Positions 52,001-60,560 of a stretch of 64,000 bases of DNA are shown here, piece after piece. The stretch's first letter is position 1; each line of letters opens with the position of its first letter. The notes under the pieces are model-generated. The model was not told where the DNA came from. It was given only the letters and a program-made list of their open reading frames with translations, and did not search any database. The stretch is from RGIG6919 sp045531905 (lineage in GTDB: Bacteria; Bacillota; Clostridia; Lachnospirales; Lachnospiraceae), in NCBI GenBank assembly GCA_045531905.1, contig JAZSEY010000003.1, forward strand, positions 124,001 to 188,000, written 5' to 3'. A program made the translations under genes and the position numbers.

Positions 52001-55000
52001 TTTACAACTTCAATCTGTGTTGCGATTGTCTCCGTTTCGTGTGCAACCACGCTCACTCCGTCTGGAGCTTCTGTAAGCACAACACTACCTGATTCCGCAA
52101 AGTAGAACTTAATCGGACCAGAAAGAGCCTGATACTGTGCCGGCGTAACGGTCTCAGTCATGGTATAAAGAACATCCTTCTGCCAACCTGTATAACCAGA
52201 CTTTACTGCTCCTGATGGGTCAGAAACAATGGTATCCACAACGCTTGAACCATCAGATATCTCGAATTCTACTCCACCAATATTCTTGCCATTCTCATTA
52301 ATTTTATGAAGATACAACTGCAATTCAATTGGCTGTGTCAATACCGAATAAGTATCTTCAAATGCAACTGTCGCTCCACCGCTACTTGCAGCATCCACAG
52401 CTACATCTGCCTTCGTTCCATTTTCAATTGCACCACCATCAATCTGGTAGGTTACACTATCACAAACATATCCTGTAATGTCATAAACAGTTTCCTCGAC
52501 ACTATAATTACCAACTGGGATATCCGTGAAGGTCTTTGTCCAAATCTCATTCACTGCATCATAGACAAAATCATTCTTTAAGGTATACGTTCCTAATACT
52601 TCTCCTGTATCTGTATTCGTTACCTTAAACTGTAACAATCCTTCTGCCTCTTCTTTTGTCACATCACCGGCAAGTGTCTTTGTAATCACCAACTTACCAG
52701 CTTCATAGTTCTCATAATCAATGGTATTTCCAAAGGCAAAGTTACGAATCTCATATCCATCTGGAAGAGTGATTCCATTCGCACCCGGAATTACGAAATA
52801 ATAAATATCCTTATTTGTCAAGAAATCGGTACTGCCTGACGAAATCTCAACCAATGCATAAATCTGGTCAGGCTCCAAATTCTTGATTTCATACTCACCA
52901 TTAACGTCATCTGTAATCTGCATATTCGAACGTACTGGTGTGGCACCTAATTCCAACTTACCTGTAGAAGTATTGTATTCAGCTTCATAAAGATTAAATC
53001 TACATCCACTTAATGCAACCATGGTGCCATCGTTTGTCCAGAACTTCTTGATTGTAATAGAACCAGTCAATGACTCTGCCCAGAAATCTGCTTTTGTTAC
53101 ATTTTTATCAAAGGAAACCTCATCCTCTGTAGCATCTGATGCATAACCACCTAAGGAGAACTTATTGAAAGAATTCTCAGGAGTTAACTTGCCATTACCT
53201 GCATATAACGACACTGTACACTGGTATGTGATTCTCAATGATAATGAATCCGGCAGAGTAAATGTGATAGAATTACCCGCATAATCATAGGTGTAAGAAT
53301 ACTGGTTTGCACCATTACCCATAGTCAGATACACATCATTTGTGTCATCATAAACCTTGATTGTTTTCAGATCATATGCCAATGCATCACCTAAGGTATC
53401 TGTCGCAATCAACTTACCCGTAGATAAATCCAACTCATTTGGATTCACTACAACAGTATATTCTGCAACGTATTCCTTGCACTCATGTCCATCTACCAGG
53501 ACTATTTTTGCCACAGGATAATTACCTGTTTTGGTAACAACCGGACTCGGTGTTAATGTGGTCTCGTCCACAACCGGACCCATTGTTTCACCATCATATT
53601 CACCCTCAGCAGAGTTCTTAAAGTTTGTTGTACCTGCTGCTGCAAAGGCCTGTTTGTCATCTACCTCTGTCACATATGTAATCACAACACTTGCATTTTG
53701 TGTCTTAGACTTCGCATCTGCAACTAAATCCACCATATCCTCTGTAATCGGAATATTAATGGTTAATACACCACCTGAAACACTTGGGGTTACAGGTTCA
53801 ACCTGCGAAATGCCAGCACTAGATAATTCCGAATCGGTCATCTTCCATGTGTTTCCCCATAAATCAGTCAGATAAAATGCTGTCTCAGAAACACTGTCAT
53901 ACTTCATGTTGTTTGGCAAGGTATCCGTAATCGTCACATTCTTACCAACATCACCTGCAGTCAAATTCAAATAATTCAGATTCAGTTTTAACTTATATTC
54001 AATAGAGGAACCAGCAACCTTCACTTCTCCAGTCTTAGAAAGTGCTTCGTCTATCTTATTCTCCTCTACCTGATAAACTGCGGTAGAGTCTTTGGAACCA
54101 TTCAAACCATTAGATGTATAAGTAATAGTTGCTTTATTCTTATATTCCTTCTGTTCCTTATCCGCATCCCCAATCACCGTGTTATATGTAATAGTCACAG
54201 GATTGATGAATGTAGTACCGAAGACACCATCTTTAAACTTGATGCCATTCCAAACATCATAACTTTCCACGATATCTGTTGCACCGGCTGCTATTGCTCC
54301 ATCATCAATCACAAGAGTGTCCTTCACGTAAATGTCTCCTTGCAGACTATGACTACCAGGAGTAAACTCATTACCAGTATAGTAGTTACTGGTATCATCC
54401 TTGATACATACATTTGTCAAGCCCGTTGGAATATTGGTAACTACCTTCCATGAGATGACACCATCCGTTTCACCTTCACAAGTCTTTGTAAAATCCCACG
54501 CAACTGGAATGGTGTTTACACTACCGGAACCGGTATAAGTTTCACCGTCCACAGTTGTAAATGCAATATCATTCCTAACCTGTACGCTACTTGCACTGTT
54601 CTTGTAGTCATCTGTTAGGGTTGTAGTGTATGTATACGTATACTTACCATTTCCCTTATCGGTCCATAATGCTGGATCTGTAAATAAATCCACTGGCACA
54701 CCTGCACCAACAAAACCAGTACCCGGTGTATCCTTAATAGATGTAACCAATTCAGAAAAAGACTTGCCCGTCTTTGCATAATCATTCAAATTAATTGTTA
54801 CTGTCCATGTAACAGTACCATCGTTATTTACAACACCATTTTTGCCGACTGATGGCTTACTTACATTAATACCAGCCGTTACTTCATCTGTATTTTTATC
54901 ATTGCCTTTGTCGTCTTTATAGGTTGCCTTAACAGTATTTGCATAATCTGAACCTACCGTGTTATTATCAAATACATTGGCACTAACCTCTACTGTATAC

Positions 55001-55797
55001 TCCACGGTAATATTGCCATCCTTAACCATAGTCAAGCCACTAGTCAACGCATCAAAGTTAGTATATTTGGAATCTACAGCAATACCATCCACATTACTCT
55101 CCACAACCTTCAATACAGACATATTGCTAAGCTCGCCAGAGCCAAACACATCTGACACACTGATGTTAGAAACATTACCATCTGCTTTTAAATTCACACG
55201 GAAGGTCTGTAACCATTTGTCACCTACGTACTGAAGCGAACCTTGTCCCCACTTGCTGACAGAGAGTTTGCTAGGAACTGTACCATCATTATATGTAAAT
55301 GAATTTGAGTAATCGCCAATACCAATCGTATAATCTGAGCCATTTGTCGGTGTGCCACTTACATTTACCAGACCATAAATAGTACCACCACCGTTTCTCT
55401 CATACTGTGCTAAAAAATCCTGATTGGTTATGTCTATGTAGAGTTTTCCATCAGTTACATTTACAGTACCAACATATGTAGAGCCTGAAAACAACGACGT
55501 AGTCGCCAAATCTGTCAGTGTAACATTCACTAATGGTGAAATGTCTACAACGAACTGAGAATTCGTTCTATCATTGTTATCCAACGCCCATGTGAAATTA
55601 ATCCTCACGTTATCGCCATTCTTAATAATCGTATCATCCGTTGGTGTATTACCATTAATCTCAATGGATACATCTTTCACCTCAAGCGTACCACTTTCCG
55701 CGCGGCTCAAAAACGGCACATCCGTCAGCACCGTGGTCACCACCAACGCAAACACCATCAGAAATGCTATTAAGCGTCTTTTTGTTCTTTGTTTCAT
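49033..55797 (-). CDS. Giant Cna-B repeat adhesin with sortase-like signal
   Basis: 2254 residues. Signal peptide RRLIAFLMVFALVVTTVLT, cut near SRAES. The N-terminal about 900 residues resemble the adhesin/isopeptide-forming domains of Gram-positive MSCRAMMs (TVTWTVTINLNDYAK, SIEYKLKLNLNYLNL). A SpaA-like domain (LTGSITIKKFWTNDG) and nine Cna-B repeats follow, each opening like KVWEDNNNQDGKRP and closing with ITNTHTP. A Glu/Thr/Asp-rich wall-spanning stretch leads to PAPNTGD, a variant of LPxTG, then a span and RKRKM. Class A sortases would fix it to peptidoglycan or to a pilus. No sortase gene lies nearby. It is the largest gene here and stands alone between terminators. Confidence 0.9.
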   Translation of the reverse strand: MKQRTKRRLIAFLMVFALVVTTVLTDVPFLSRAESGTLEVKDVSIEINGNTPTDDTIIKNGDNVRINFTWALDNNDRTNSQFVVDISPLVNVTLTDLATTSLFSGSTYVGTVNVTDGKLYIDITNQDFLAQYERNGGGTIYGLVNVSGTPTNGSDYTIGIGDYSNSFTYNDGTVPSKLSVSKWGQGSLQYVGDKWLQTFRVNLKADGNVSNISVSDVFGSGELSNMSVLKVVESNVDGIAVDSKYTNFDALTSGLTMVKDGNITVEYTVEVSANVFDNNTVGSDYANTVKATYKDDKGNDKNTDEVTAGINVSKPSVGKNGVVNNDGTVTWTVTINLNDYAKTGKSFSELVTSIKDTPGTGFVGAGVPVDLFTDPALWTDKGNGKYTYTYTTTLTDDYKNSASSVQVRNDIAFTTVDGETYTGSGSVNTIPVAWDFTKTCEGETDGVISWKVVTNIPTGLTNVCIKDDTSNYYTGNEFTPGSHSLQGDIYVKDTLVIDDGAIAAGATDIVESYDVWNGIKFKDGVFGTTFINPVTITYNTVIGDADKEQKEYKNKATITYTSNGLNGSKDSTAVYQVEENKIDEALSKTGEVKVAGSSIEYKLKLNLNYLNLTAGDVGKNVTITDTLPNNMKYDSVSETAFYLTDLWGNTWKMTDSELSSAGISQVEPVTPSVSGGVLTINIPITEDMVDLVADAKSKTQNASVVITYVTEVDDKQAFAAAGTTNFKNSAEGEYDGETMGPVVDETTLTPSPVVTKTGNYPVAKIVLVDGHECKEYVAEYTVVVNPNELDLSTGKLIATDTLGDALAYDLKTIKVYDDTNDVYLTMGNGANQYSYTYDYAGNSITFTLPDSLSLRITYQCTVSLYAGNGKLTPENSFNKFSLGGYASDATEDEVSFDKNVTKADFWAESLTGSITIKKFWTNDGTMVALSGCRFNLYEAEYNTSTGKLELGATPVRSNMQITDDVNGEYEIKNLEPDQIYALVEISSGSTDFLTNKDIYYFVIPGANGITLPDGYEIRNFAFGNTIDYENYEAGKLVITKTLAGDVTKEEAEGLLQFKVTNTDTGEVLGTYTLKNDFVYDAVNEIWTKTFTDIPVGNYSVEETVYDITGYVCDSVTYQIDGGAIENGTKADVAVDAASSGGATVAFEDTYSVLTQPIELQLYLHKINENGKNIGGVEFEISDGSSVVDTIVSDPSGAVKSGYTGWQKDVLYTMTETVTPAQYQALSGPIKFYFAESGSVVLTEAPDGVSVVAHETETIATQIEVVNEHVLTEVSGIKVWEDNNNQDGKRPTEITVQLQYYDTATSLWKNVTPAKTAVVKATDIPAWSYAFNDLRQFDDNGNEIQYRVVELNVPTGYSVEGGEFADGYNLTNTYTTETTSVHIEKVWEDNNNQDGKRPNNITVQLFADGVQIGERTIDASNGWELNITGLPKYKNGELIKYTLTESTISNYTTEIIATEPTATTDVDITITNTHTPAVREIEATKAWVTGADPNPPTEATFELFADGVSKGKKTVTAATSWKAVWSDLPVYKNGGQEIVYTVTEDTIPKYIPTYGPLTDGKITITNTYNPTLTNMTVTKVWSDADNQDSKRPTSIEVQLYKNGVAEGAAVTLPHNGNWTYTWENLDSSFTYTVQETSVLPAGYTKTEVKTSDTNTIITNSYTPETTYINVKKNWVNDNKTDSQRPNVIVELLANDVSTGKTLTLTAANGWSGKFSGLPKYEKGNLTPIVYKIIEKNVPLGYTVTGGDTLTGDNFLIITNTFPATSRTVRKVWDDYNNQDGLRPTELWVDILADGVSYDRVKLDAVNNWTYKWDSLPLYDNGHLIVWSIKEDAVAGYTASAPTSENVVYEDSIIKDLTFVLKNSYVPELTSLTVDKKWLDNNNQDGKRPGSITIQLYANGTPVSGRSAVLSASNTWKVTFSDLPAKSGGVAIDYTVRELAVTDYTDTYEKDASGNITITNTHTPGKVTHSVFKVWNDNNNQDGLRPASIEVQLYADGVAYGTPVVLNVANNWSYQWIDLDEMKAGVKIAYTVKETTVPSGYIASTVDDVTTCTTTITNTHTPAVRNFSVSKVWDDNNNAAGLRTNEITVQLYANGVAYGTPIVLSAVNTWSHSWNNLPAKSAGTDIVYTVQEVNTPSGYTSLQSTSGASITTITNKLVTETDEPDEPTTAEETTEEESEEETTEEESEDETTEEEETEEDSDMDGDSEDDGDVETDDDGPAPNTGDKAMPFAMALLMVLSVLGIVALTVFGRKRKM

Positions 55798-55972
55798 AAA
55801 ATTTCCTCCTTGAAATTGCTAAAAAATCTATACCCTTAACCCTAAAATTACATAAAGTCATACAGATTAATTGTACCAAGATTAAGAAAAACCGTCAAGG
55901 CAATCCATGTATATTTTTTTAACATTTTTTACATAATATTCAACATTTTTCCAAGATTTGTTCAATAAAAAG

Positions 55973-56012
55973 AAGCTCTGTTGAATTGCTATACTCCAAT
56001 TCACCAAAGCTT
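55973..56012 (-). terminator. Terminator of the AlbA-type regulator gene
   Basis: AAGCT, a bulge, TGTTGAATTG and their complement form an imperfect stem of about 15 bp; CTTCTTTTTATTG follows on the minus strand. About 80 bp past the stop codon. The rest of 55798-56088 is the AT-rich leader of the adhesin gene. Confidence 0.65.
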
Positions 56013-56088
56013 ATCTTTTATTTGCTACACACTATTTCCTATGCTTGTCACGCCAGAAGCAAGAAACAGTGTCTCTAAAATCCTATTT

Positions 56089-57528
56089 CTATTCACTATA
56101 AAACAACTGTTTTGAACTTGTCGGTTTTTCCGGATTGGTCATTTTTATCTTTCCACTTTTCACCAAAGGCATTACATGTGTCTGAATAGCATAGGTAATA
56201 GACGACAATCCTAAATATTCGCAAATTTCTTTTCTTGTACGTGGTGTTCTGCAAAATGCCAAAAGATCATAAACCTCTTCCGATATCGGCTCAGTTTTCT
56301 TGACATCTTTTCCTTTGTAAAACGTCACGATAAAACTGCCTCTTTCATCCGCAAACTTCGGCTCTTTAAGATGAAATCTTTCCATCTCTCTGCGAATTGT
56401 CGGTATTCCAGAGTATCTATTTTCTGTAATATGCAATGATTCTAAGGTCAAAGCCAAAACAGGATTTCTCGTATCCGGCTGCATCTTTCCTAATTGATCA
56501 ACTTTAATTCTTCCGTATATACCTCCTGGATTTCTTATTTCCATTCTGTCTTCATACATTATAATTTGTATTGGCATACCTTCTGTATGAATACTATAAT
56601 CGCGATGAACTAACGCATTAATAATCGCCTCTCTGACTGCAGCAATAGGATATTCTGTTCTATCTTCACGCGCACCCGTGCTTAAGTTAATAATTGTTTT
56701 ATTTTTCATATTCTTTTTAACAAAACGAATCGCTTCATTCAGCATCTCTGAAATACTACCTTCAATTCGTTGATTGTCTAAAAAGCGCTCTCCCGAATCC
56801 CCAACATTTCCTATCTCCGTTCCCGGTACTGCAATTGCTGTAATACATAACTGCGGAAAATACGCCTGTGGATATGGACTAAAAATCATCGTTGCACTCA
56901 ATGTTGTTTCGTTGTTTCTAGTCACACTCATCAACTCATAAATACTTTCATCACCTAAATTTGCCAAATTAGGTTTACCTTTTTTTAACAAGTCAATGTA
57001 GCGAGCCAATTTATCTTGATCCAATGAGGACAACGTTGCTCTCTGTACGCCACGAATATCATCTTGATATTTCTTTCTGTATGCTTCATAACTATAAATC
57101 TCATATTCCGTCATAGGTTCATCGCTATCTCCTACTCTCGTATATGATCCCTTCAAACGACCTTTCCCCTTATAAAAGACCGGTCTATCTGCCAAATCAA
57201 CTCCCGGAATCTCAGCGGAAACAAACGACTTTCCATTTTTCTCTACAACTGTTAATAGCGGACGAACAACTGGATCCATCTGCAAACATTGTTCATTTAT
57301 TTTTTTCTGTATGTCTTGAGGATCATAAACACCCACTTCTTTATAGTCCTGATCTTCGTCAACTCCAAAAATAATGATTCCACCTTCATCCTGATTTGAA
57401 AAACTGGACAAAGAATCATACAAACGTTGCGGACAACCTTTTTCTGCACTTTTCAATTCAAGCGTGTTTGTTTCTGATTTCATCTTTTGAATCATTTCAA
57501 GTTTTTCGATTAATTCTTGCGTTGTCAT
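56089..57528 (-). CDS. AlbA_2 domain ATP-binding/regulator protein
   Basis: 479 residues. N-terminal AlbA_2 (Schlafen-like) domain (about 15-130): ETNTLELKSA, SLSSFSNQDEGGIIIFGVDE, VRPLLTVVEKNGKSFVSAEI, RLKGSYTRVGDSDEPMTEYE. The middle part (about 275-390) is the ATP-binding RecG-related region with AIREAIINALVHRDYSIHTE and MEIRNPGGIYG. A C-terminal winged helix has PRTRKEICEYLGLSS. Such proteins are usually DNA-binding regulators, sometimes linked to phage defence; the name helicase often seen in databases is not supported. It has its own promoter with repeated sequences upstream. GGAGG precedes the ATG. Confidence 0.85.
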   Translation of the reverse strand: MTTQELIEKLEMIQKMKSETNTLELKSAEKGCPQRLYDSLSSFSNQDEGGIIIFGVDEDQDYKEVGVYDPQDIQKKINEQCLQMDPVVRPLLTVVEKNGKSFVSAEIPGVDLADRPVFYKGKGRLKGSYTRVGDSDEPMTEYEIYSYEAYRKKYQDDIRGVQRATLSSLDQDKLARYIDLLKKGKPNLANLGDESIYELMSVTRNNETTLSATMIFSPYPQAYFPQLCITAIAVPGTEIGNVGDSGERFLDNQRIEGSISEMLNEAIRFVKKNMKNKTIINLSTGAREDRTEYPIAAVREAIINALVHRDYSIHTEGMPIQIIMYEDRMEIRNPGGIYGRIKVDQLGKMQPDTRNPVLALTLESLHITENRYSGIPTIRREMERFHLKEPKFADERGSFIVTFYKGKDVKKTEPISEEVYDLLAFCRTPRTRKEICEYLGLSSITYAIQTHVMPLVKSGKIKMTNPEKPTSSKQLFYSE

Positions 57529-57554
57529 TCGAATTCCTCCATTTCTTGAAATTC

Positions 57555-57583
57555 ATTTTAACATTTCTTTTAGTTATATGCAA
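57555..57583 (-). promoter_or_regulatory. Promoter of the AlbA-type regulator gene
   Basis: TTGCAT (57583-57578), 17 bp, TAAAAT (57560-57555) on the minus strand. A copied half of the spoIIID terminator lies just upstream (57599-57625). Confidence 0.6.
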
Positions 57584-57598
57584 GAATCTAAAAAAGTA

Positions 57599-57696
57599 TA
57601 CAAAAACTCAAATAAATCTCAATTTTTTTGCAATTTTTTTGCATTTTTTTAATTTTATTTAAATTTTGTACAAAAAACTCAAATAAATCTCAAATT
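57599..57696. repeat. Two direct copies of an ACTCAAATAAATCTCAA motif
   Basis: TACAAAAACTCAAATAAATC continues to CTCAA at 57599-57625 and again, with one extra A, at 57669-57696. The right copy is part of the spoIIID terminator stem; the left lacks the pairing arm. They lie upstream of the -35 box of the AlbA-type gene and could be binding sites. Confidence 0.6.
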
Positions 57697-57706
57697 ATAT
57701 TTGAGT
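57672..57706 (-). terminator. Terminator of spoIIID
   Basis: A perfect 9-bp stem ACTCAAATA/TATTTGAGT with a 12-base loop, then five or more T on the minus strand, 22 bp past the spoIIID stop. Confidence 0.7.
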
Positions 57707-57727
57707 CTTTCGTCTATACTATGTACC

Positions 57728-57979
57728 TTACTTCTGATGCATATATTTTTCCTTCGTAGCAAGCCCACCGCGGATATGTCTCTCAGCTTTATTCACATCC
57801 AAAACTCGTCTAGCTTCATTGGCAAGGCTTGGGTTGATTTGCATCAATCGTTCCGTGACATCCTTATGTACCGTACTCTTACTCACCCCAAATTTTTTAG
57901 CTGTCTGTCTTACAGTCGCATTTTCCTTTATGATATATGCACCGATTTCCATTGCCCGCTCTTCAATATAATCCTTCAA
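57728..57979 (-). CDS. spoIIID: Sporulation transcription factor SpoIIID
   Basis: 83 residues, opening at TTG (57979) with GAGGG about 7 bases upstream; no ATG exists in a suitable place. KDYIEERAMEIGAYIIKEN, VRQTAKKFGVSKSTVHKDVT (the helix-turn-helix) and LANEARRVLDVNKAERHIRG follow B. subtilis SpoIIID closely along its whole length. It controls mother-cell genes, including sigma-K, in sporulation, and shows that the organism belongs to a spore-forming lineage. It is slightly shorter at the C-terminus (93 residues in B. subtilis), as usual in Clostridia. Confidence 0.96.
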   Translation of the reverse strand: MKDYIEERAMEIGAYIIKENATVRQTAKKFGVSKSTVHKDVTERLMQINPSLANEARRVLDVNKAERHIRGGLATKEKYMHQK

Positions 57980-58139
57980 AAAGAAACCCTCAAAACACCT
58001 GTTGCTATAATCTATGCGTTAATAAATGCTATTAGTACCGCTAAATCGAATTTAGTTATTTCTAAACTTTTCACAAACTTTTCCGAGTTTCTTCATATTA
58101 ATATTGACATCTCGTTTGTCCATATGATAATCTATTTCC

Positions 58140-58274
58140 AGTAATAGGGAGTAGTTTGCATCTCGTATGAGATGTTGTATTATTCGTCATCACGTCCATA
58201 GGGACCGGGTAATACGCGTACTGCTGGTATGTAACAAGACTTTACTGCACTTTTTTGCGTGCAGTAATTTTTTT
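58140..58274 (+). ncRNA. Manganese riboswitch (yybP-ykoY) with terminator
   Basis: Marks of the class are AGGGAGTAG near the 5' end (58146-58154), an inner TCATCACGTCCATAGGGAC (58187-58205), and the closing AACAAGACTTTACT (58233-58246). The closing strand overlaps the 5' arm of a strong terminator, TTACTGCAC/GTGCAGTAA (58242-58267) plus seven T. Mn2+ binding would stabilise the aptamer and prevent the terminator, turning on the exchanger gene 42 bp downstream. The remaining 57980-58139 upstream shows nothing recognisable. Confidence 0.85.
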
Positions 58275-58315
58275 GTTTACTGCACAAATCAAACTATTTT
58301 AAGGAGGGCATCGAT

Positions 58316-59233
58316 ATGATGTATGTACTATTGTTAGTTGGATTTGCTCTATTAGTTTGGGGCGCCGACATGTTCGTGGACGGTTCGTCCTCAATCGCAG
58401 GAATCTTAAAGGTTCCATCTGTTATTATTGGTCTTACCATTGTTGCTATGGGAACCAGTGCACCGGAAGCCGCAGTTAGTATTACAGCCGGTCTTTCAGG
58501 AAATGCTGACATTTCCCTTGGAAATGTTGTAGGTTCTAACATTTTCAACATTCTTGCCGTGGTTGGTATCTGTGCCATGATTTTCCCGGCAGAATCCCCA
58601 AAAGATATTTTAAAAAGAGATTTGTGGTGGAACGTTGCTGCCAGTATCGGTTTGTTGCTTTTGATTTTGGATGGAAAGCTTAGCCGTCTGGATGGCATTA
58701 TCCTTCTGGTTGCTTTTGCCGTTTATATTGGCATTATGATTCGCAGTGCATTGAAGAACCGTGGCAATAGTGATTTACAGGAAACCATGTCTGTACCGAA
58801 GAGTATTATTTTTGTTATTCTCGGTCTATGCATGATTGTTGGTGGCGGTAATCTGGTTGTAAATAACGCAAGCGCCATCGCCACAAGCTGGGGCATGAGC
58901 GAAGCATTGGTGGGTCTCACCATTGTTGCTATCGGAACATCACTTCCTGAGCTGGTGACTTCTATTACTGCCTCTAAGAAGGGCGATTCCGGCATTTCCC
59001 TTGGTAACGCTGTTGGTTCCGACTTGTTCAATATCCTGTTTATTCTTGGTATCGCTGCAGTTTTGGCACCAATTACCGTGGCTCCGGAATTGATCATTGA
59101 CACCATTATTGTTATTGGTGTTGCAATCTTAATTTTAATCTTTGCCAAGACAAATAAGATAACCAGTCGCCTTGAAGGACTCATCATGGTTCTATTGTAT
59201 ATCGCATACACAGCATATATTATTATGAGATAA
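58316..59233 (+). CDS. CaCA-family cation exchanger (YrbG-like)
   Basis: 305 residues and about ten membrane spans. The two inverted alpha repeats are clear: VAMGTSAPEAAVSITAGL then DISLGNVVGSNIFNIL, and VAIGTSLPELVTSITASKKG then GISLGNAVGSDLFNIL. The paired Glu in GTSxPE are the ion ligands. Family members swap Ca2+ or other divalent ions for Na+ or H+ across the membrane. A Mn2+ riboswitch in front points to manganese export as the actual role (inference). AGGAGG lies 8 bases before the chosen ATG. Confidence 0.92.
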   Translation: MMYVLLLVGFALLVWGADMFVDGSSSIAGILKVPSVIIGLTIVAMGTSAPEAAVSITAGLSGNADISLGNVVGSNIFNILAVVGICAMIFPAESPKDILKRDLWWNVAASIGLLLLILDGKLSRLDGIILLVAFAVYIGIMIRSALKNRGNSDLQETMSVPKSIIFVILGLCMIVGGGNLVVNNASAIATSWGMSEALVGLTIVAIGTSLPELVTSITASKKGDSGISLGNAVGSDLFNILFILGIAAVLAPITVAPELIIDTIIVIGVAILILIFAKTNKITSRLEGLIMVLLYIAYTAYIIMR

Positions 59234-59260
59234 TATCATTTGCACATATTTGTGCCAATC

Positions 59261-59298
59261 AAAAAGGAGCATCACTAATTGTAGTGATACTCCTTTTT
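59261..59298. terminator. Two-way terminator between the exchanger and mnmA
   Basis: AAAAAGGAG and ATCACTA pair with TAGTGAT and CTCCTTTTT, with A and T runs at the two ends. It serves both convergent genes. Confidence 0.9.
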
Positions 59299-59301
59299 TC
59301 A

Positions 59302-60375
59302 TTACAATATCCTGCCGCCACCAACAACGACATCTCCATCGTACATTACCACTGCCTGCCCTCTTGTAATACCTCGCTGTGGCTCATCAAAAATCACTCT
59401 TACTTTGCCCTGCTCTAGTGGCTCTACCGTCGCCCAAGCCTCTTTCTGCTTGTAGCGTGTCTTTGCCGTACAGCGGATTGGCTCTGTTAGCTCCGCTATA
59501 GAAATCCAGTTCATATCATCTGCCTCAAATGTTGTGGTAAACAGCACTTCATTTTTTCCGAGGATTACTGCATTTTCTTCCATATTTTTCTCACAGACAT
59601 AAAGTGGTTCCGGCAAGGATAGTCCTAGTCCCTTTCGCTGACCAATGGTATATCGAATCATACCCTTGTGCGTACCAAGCACAGTACCGTCCTGGGTTCT
59701 AAATTCCCCTTCCGGAAATGTCTTGCCTGTGTATTGTTCAATAAATGTAGCATAGTCGCCATCCGGCACAAAACAAATATCCTGACTGTCATGCTTCTTT
59801 GCATTCACAAAGCCTTCCTGCTCAGCGATGTCACGAATTTCTGATTTGTGATATTCCCCTAAAGGAAACAAGGTATGCGAAAGCTGTTCCTGTGTCAAAT
59901 TGTACAGTACATAGCTCTGGTCCTTACTCTCGTCCAGACCCTTTTTCAACAGAAATCTGCCAGTATCTTTATCCTGTTCAATGCGGGCATAATGCCCTGT
60001 CACCACATAATCCTGACCAAGCTCATACATTCTATCCAGTAATTTTTCAAACTTGATATAGCGGTTACAGTCAATACATGGATTTGGTGTGCCACCTTCC
60101 ATATATGTGTTCACAAATCGCTTAATCACTTCATCTTCAAAATACGCAGTGAAGTTAAACACGTAAAATGGCATATCCAACGCATTTGCTACCGCTCTTG
60201 CATCATCTGTATCCTTTAATGAGCAACAGGTTTTCTCCTTGCTCACGCCAATTTCGTCATTATTATATAATTTTAATGTGACACCAGTGCAGTCATAACC
60301 CCTTTGTTTCATCAAAAATGCTGCCACGCTGGAATCCACGCCACCACTCATGGCGATGATTGCCTTTTCACTCAT
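59302..60375 (-). CDS. mnmA: tRNA-uridine 2-sulfurtransferase MnmA
   Basis: 357 residues from the ATG at 60375 (MSEKAIIAM), 8 bases past AGGAG; a TTG two codons earlier is less likely. The PP-loop is MSGGVDSSVAAFLM, catalytic cysteines lie in TPNPCIDCNRYIKF and QDICFVPDGDY, and the tRNA-binding and C-terminal beta domains close with QRGITRGQAVVMY. It puts sulfur on U34 of Lys, Glu and Gln tRNAs with help from a cysteine desulfurase. A single gene, convergent with the exchanger. Confidence 0.97.
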   Translation of the reverse strand: MSEKAIIAMSGGVDSSVAAFLMKQRGYDCTGVTLKLYNNDEIGVSKEKTCCSLKDTDDARAVANALDMPFYVFNFTAYFEDEVIKRFVNTYMEGGTPNPCIDCNRYIKFEKLLDRMYELGQDYVVTGHYARIEQDKDTGRFLLKKGLDESKDQSYVLYNLTQEQLSHTLFPLGEYHKSEIRDIAEQEGFVNAKKHDSQDICFVPDGDYATFIEQYTGKTFPEGEFRTQDGTVLGTHKGMIRYTIGQRKGLGLSLPEPLYVCEKNMEENAVILGKNEVLFTTTFEADDMNWISIAELTEPIRCTAKTRYKQKEAWATVEPLEQGKVRVIFDEPQRGITRGQAVVMYDGDVVVGGGRIL

Positions 60376-60470
60376 TTTCAAGGCTCCTTTTCTCTCTTTT
60401 CTGATGAAAGTATATCCATTTTTAAGGCATTTTACAAGACATATTTACATCCCAACCGCAAGGCTTTTCA

Positions 60471-60499
60471 TTGACTTTGTGATGTATATAATCTAATAT
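60471..60499 (+). promoter_or_regulatory. Promoter of pepD
   Basis: TTGACT (60471-60476), 17 bp, TAATAT (60494-60499); the leader ends with GGAGAA before the ATG at 60561. Confidence 0.55.
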
Positions 60500-60560
60500 A
60501 AAATGGATACTAAAAATGAAGGTTTTATGAGCGAATTTATATATAAAGGAGAACTTACTT

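Noticed and set aside
56089..57528. Call as ATP-dependent DNA helicase RecG
   Set aside because: Only the AlbA_2 and ATP-binding C-terminal-related regions are present; there are no helicase motifs.
58294..59211. Two minus-strand open frames opposite the CaCA exchanger
   Set aside because: They mirror the two inverted repeats of the exchanger and have no start signals; the plus-strand gene has riboswitch, ribosome binding site and family motifs.
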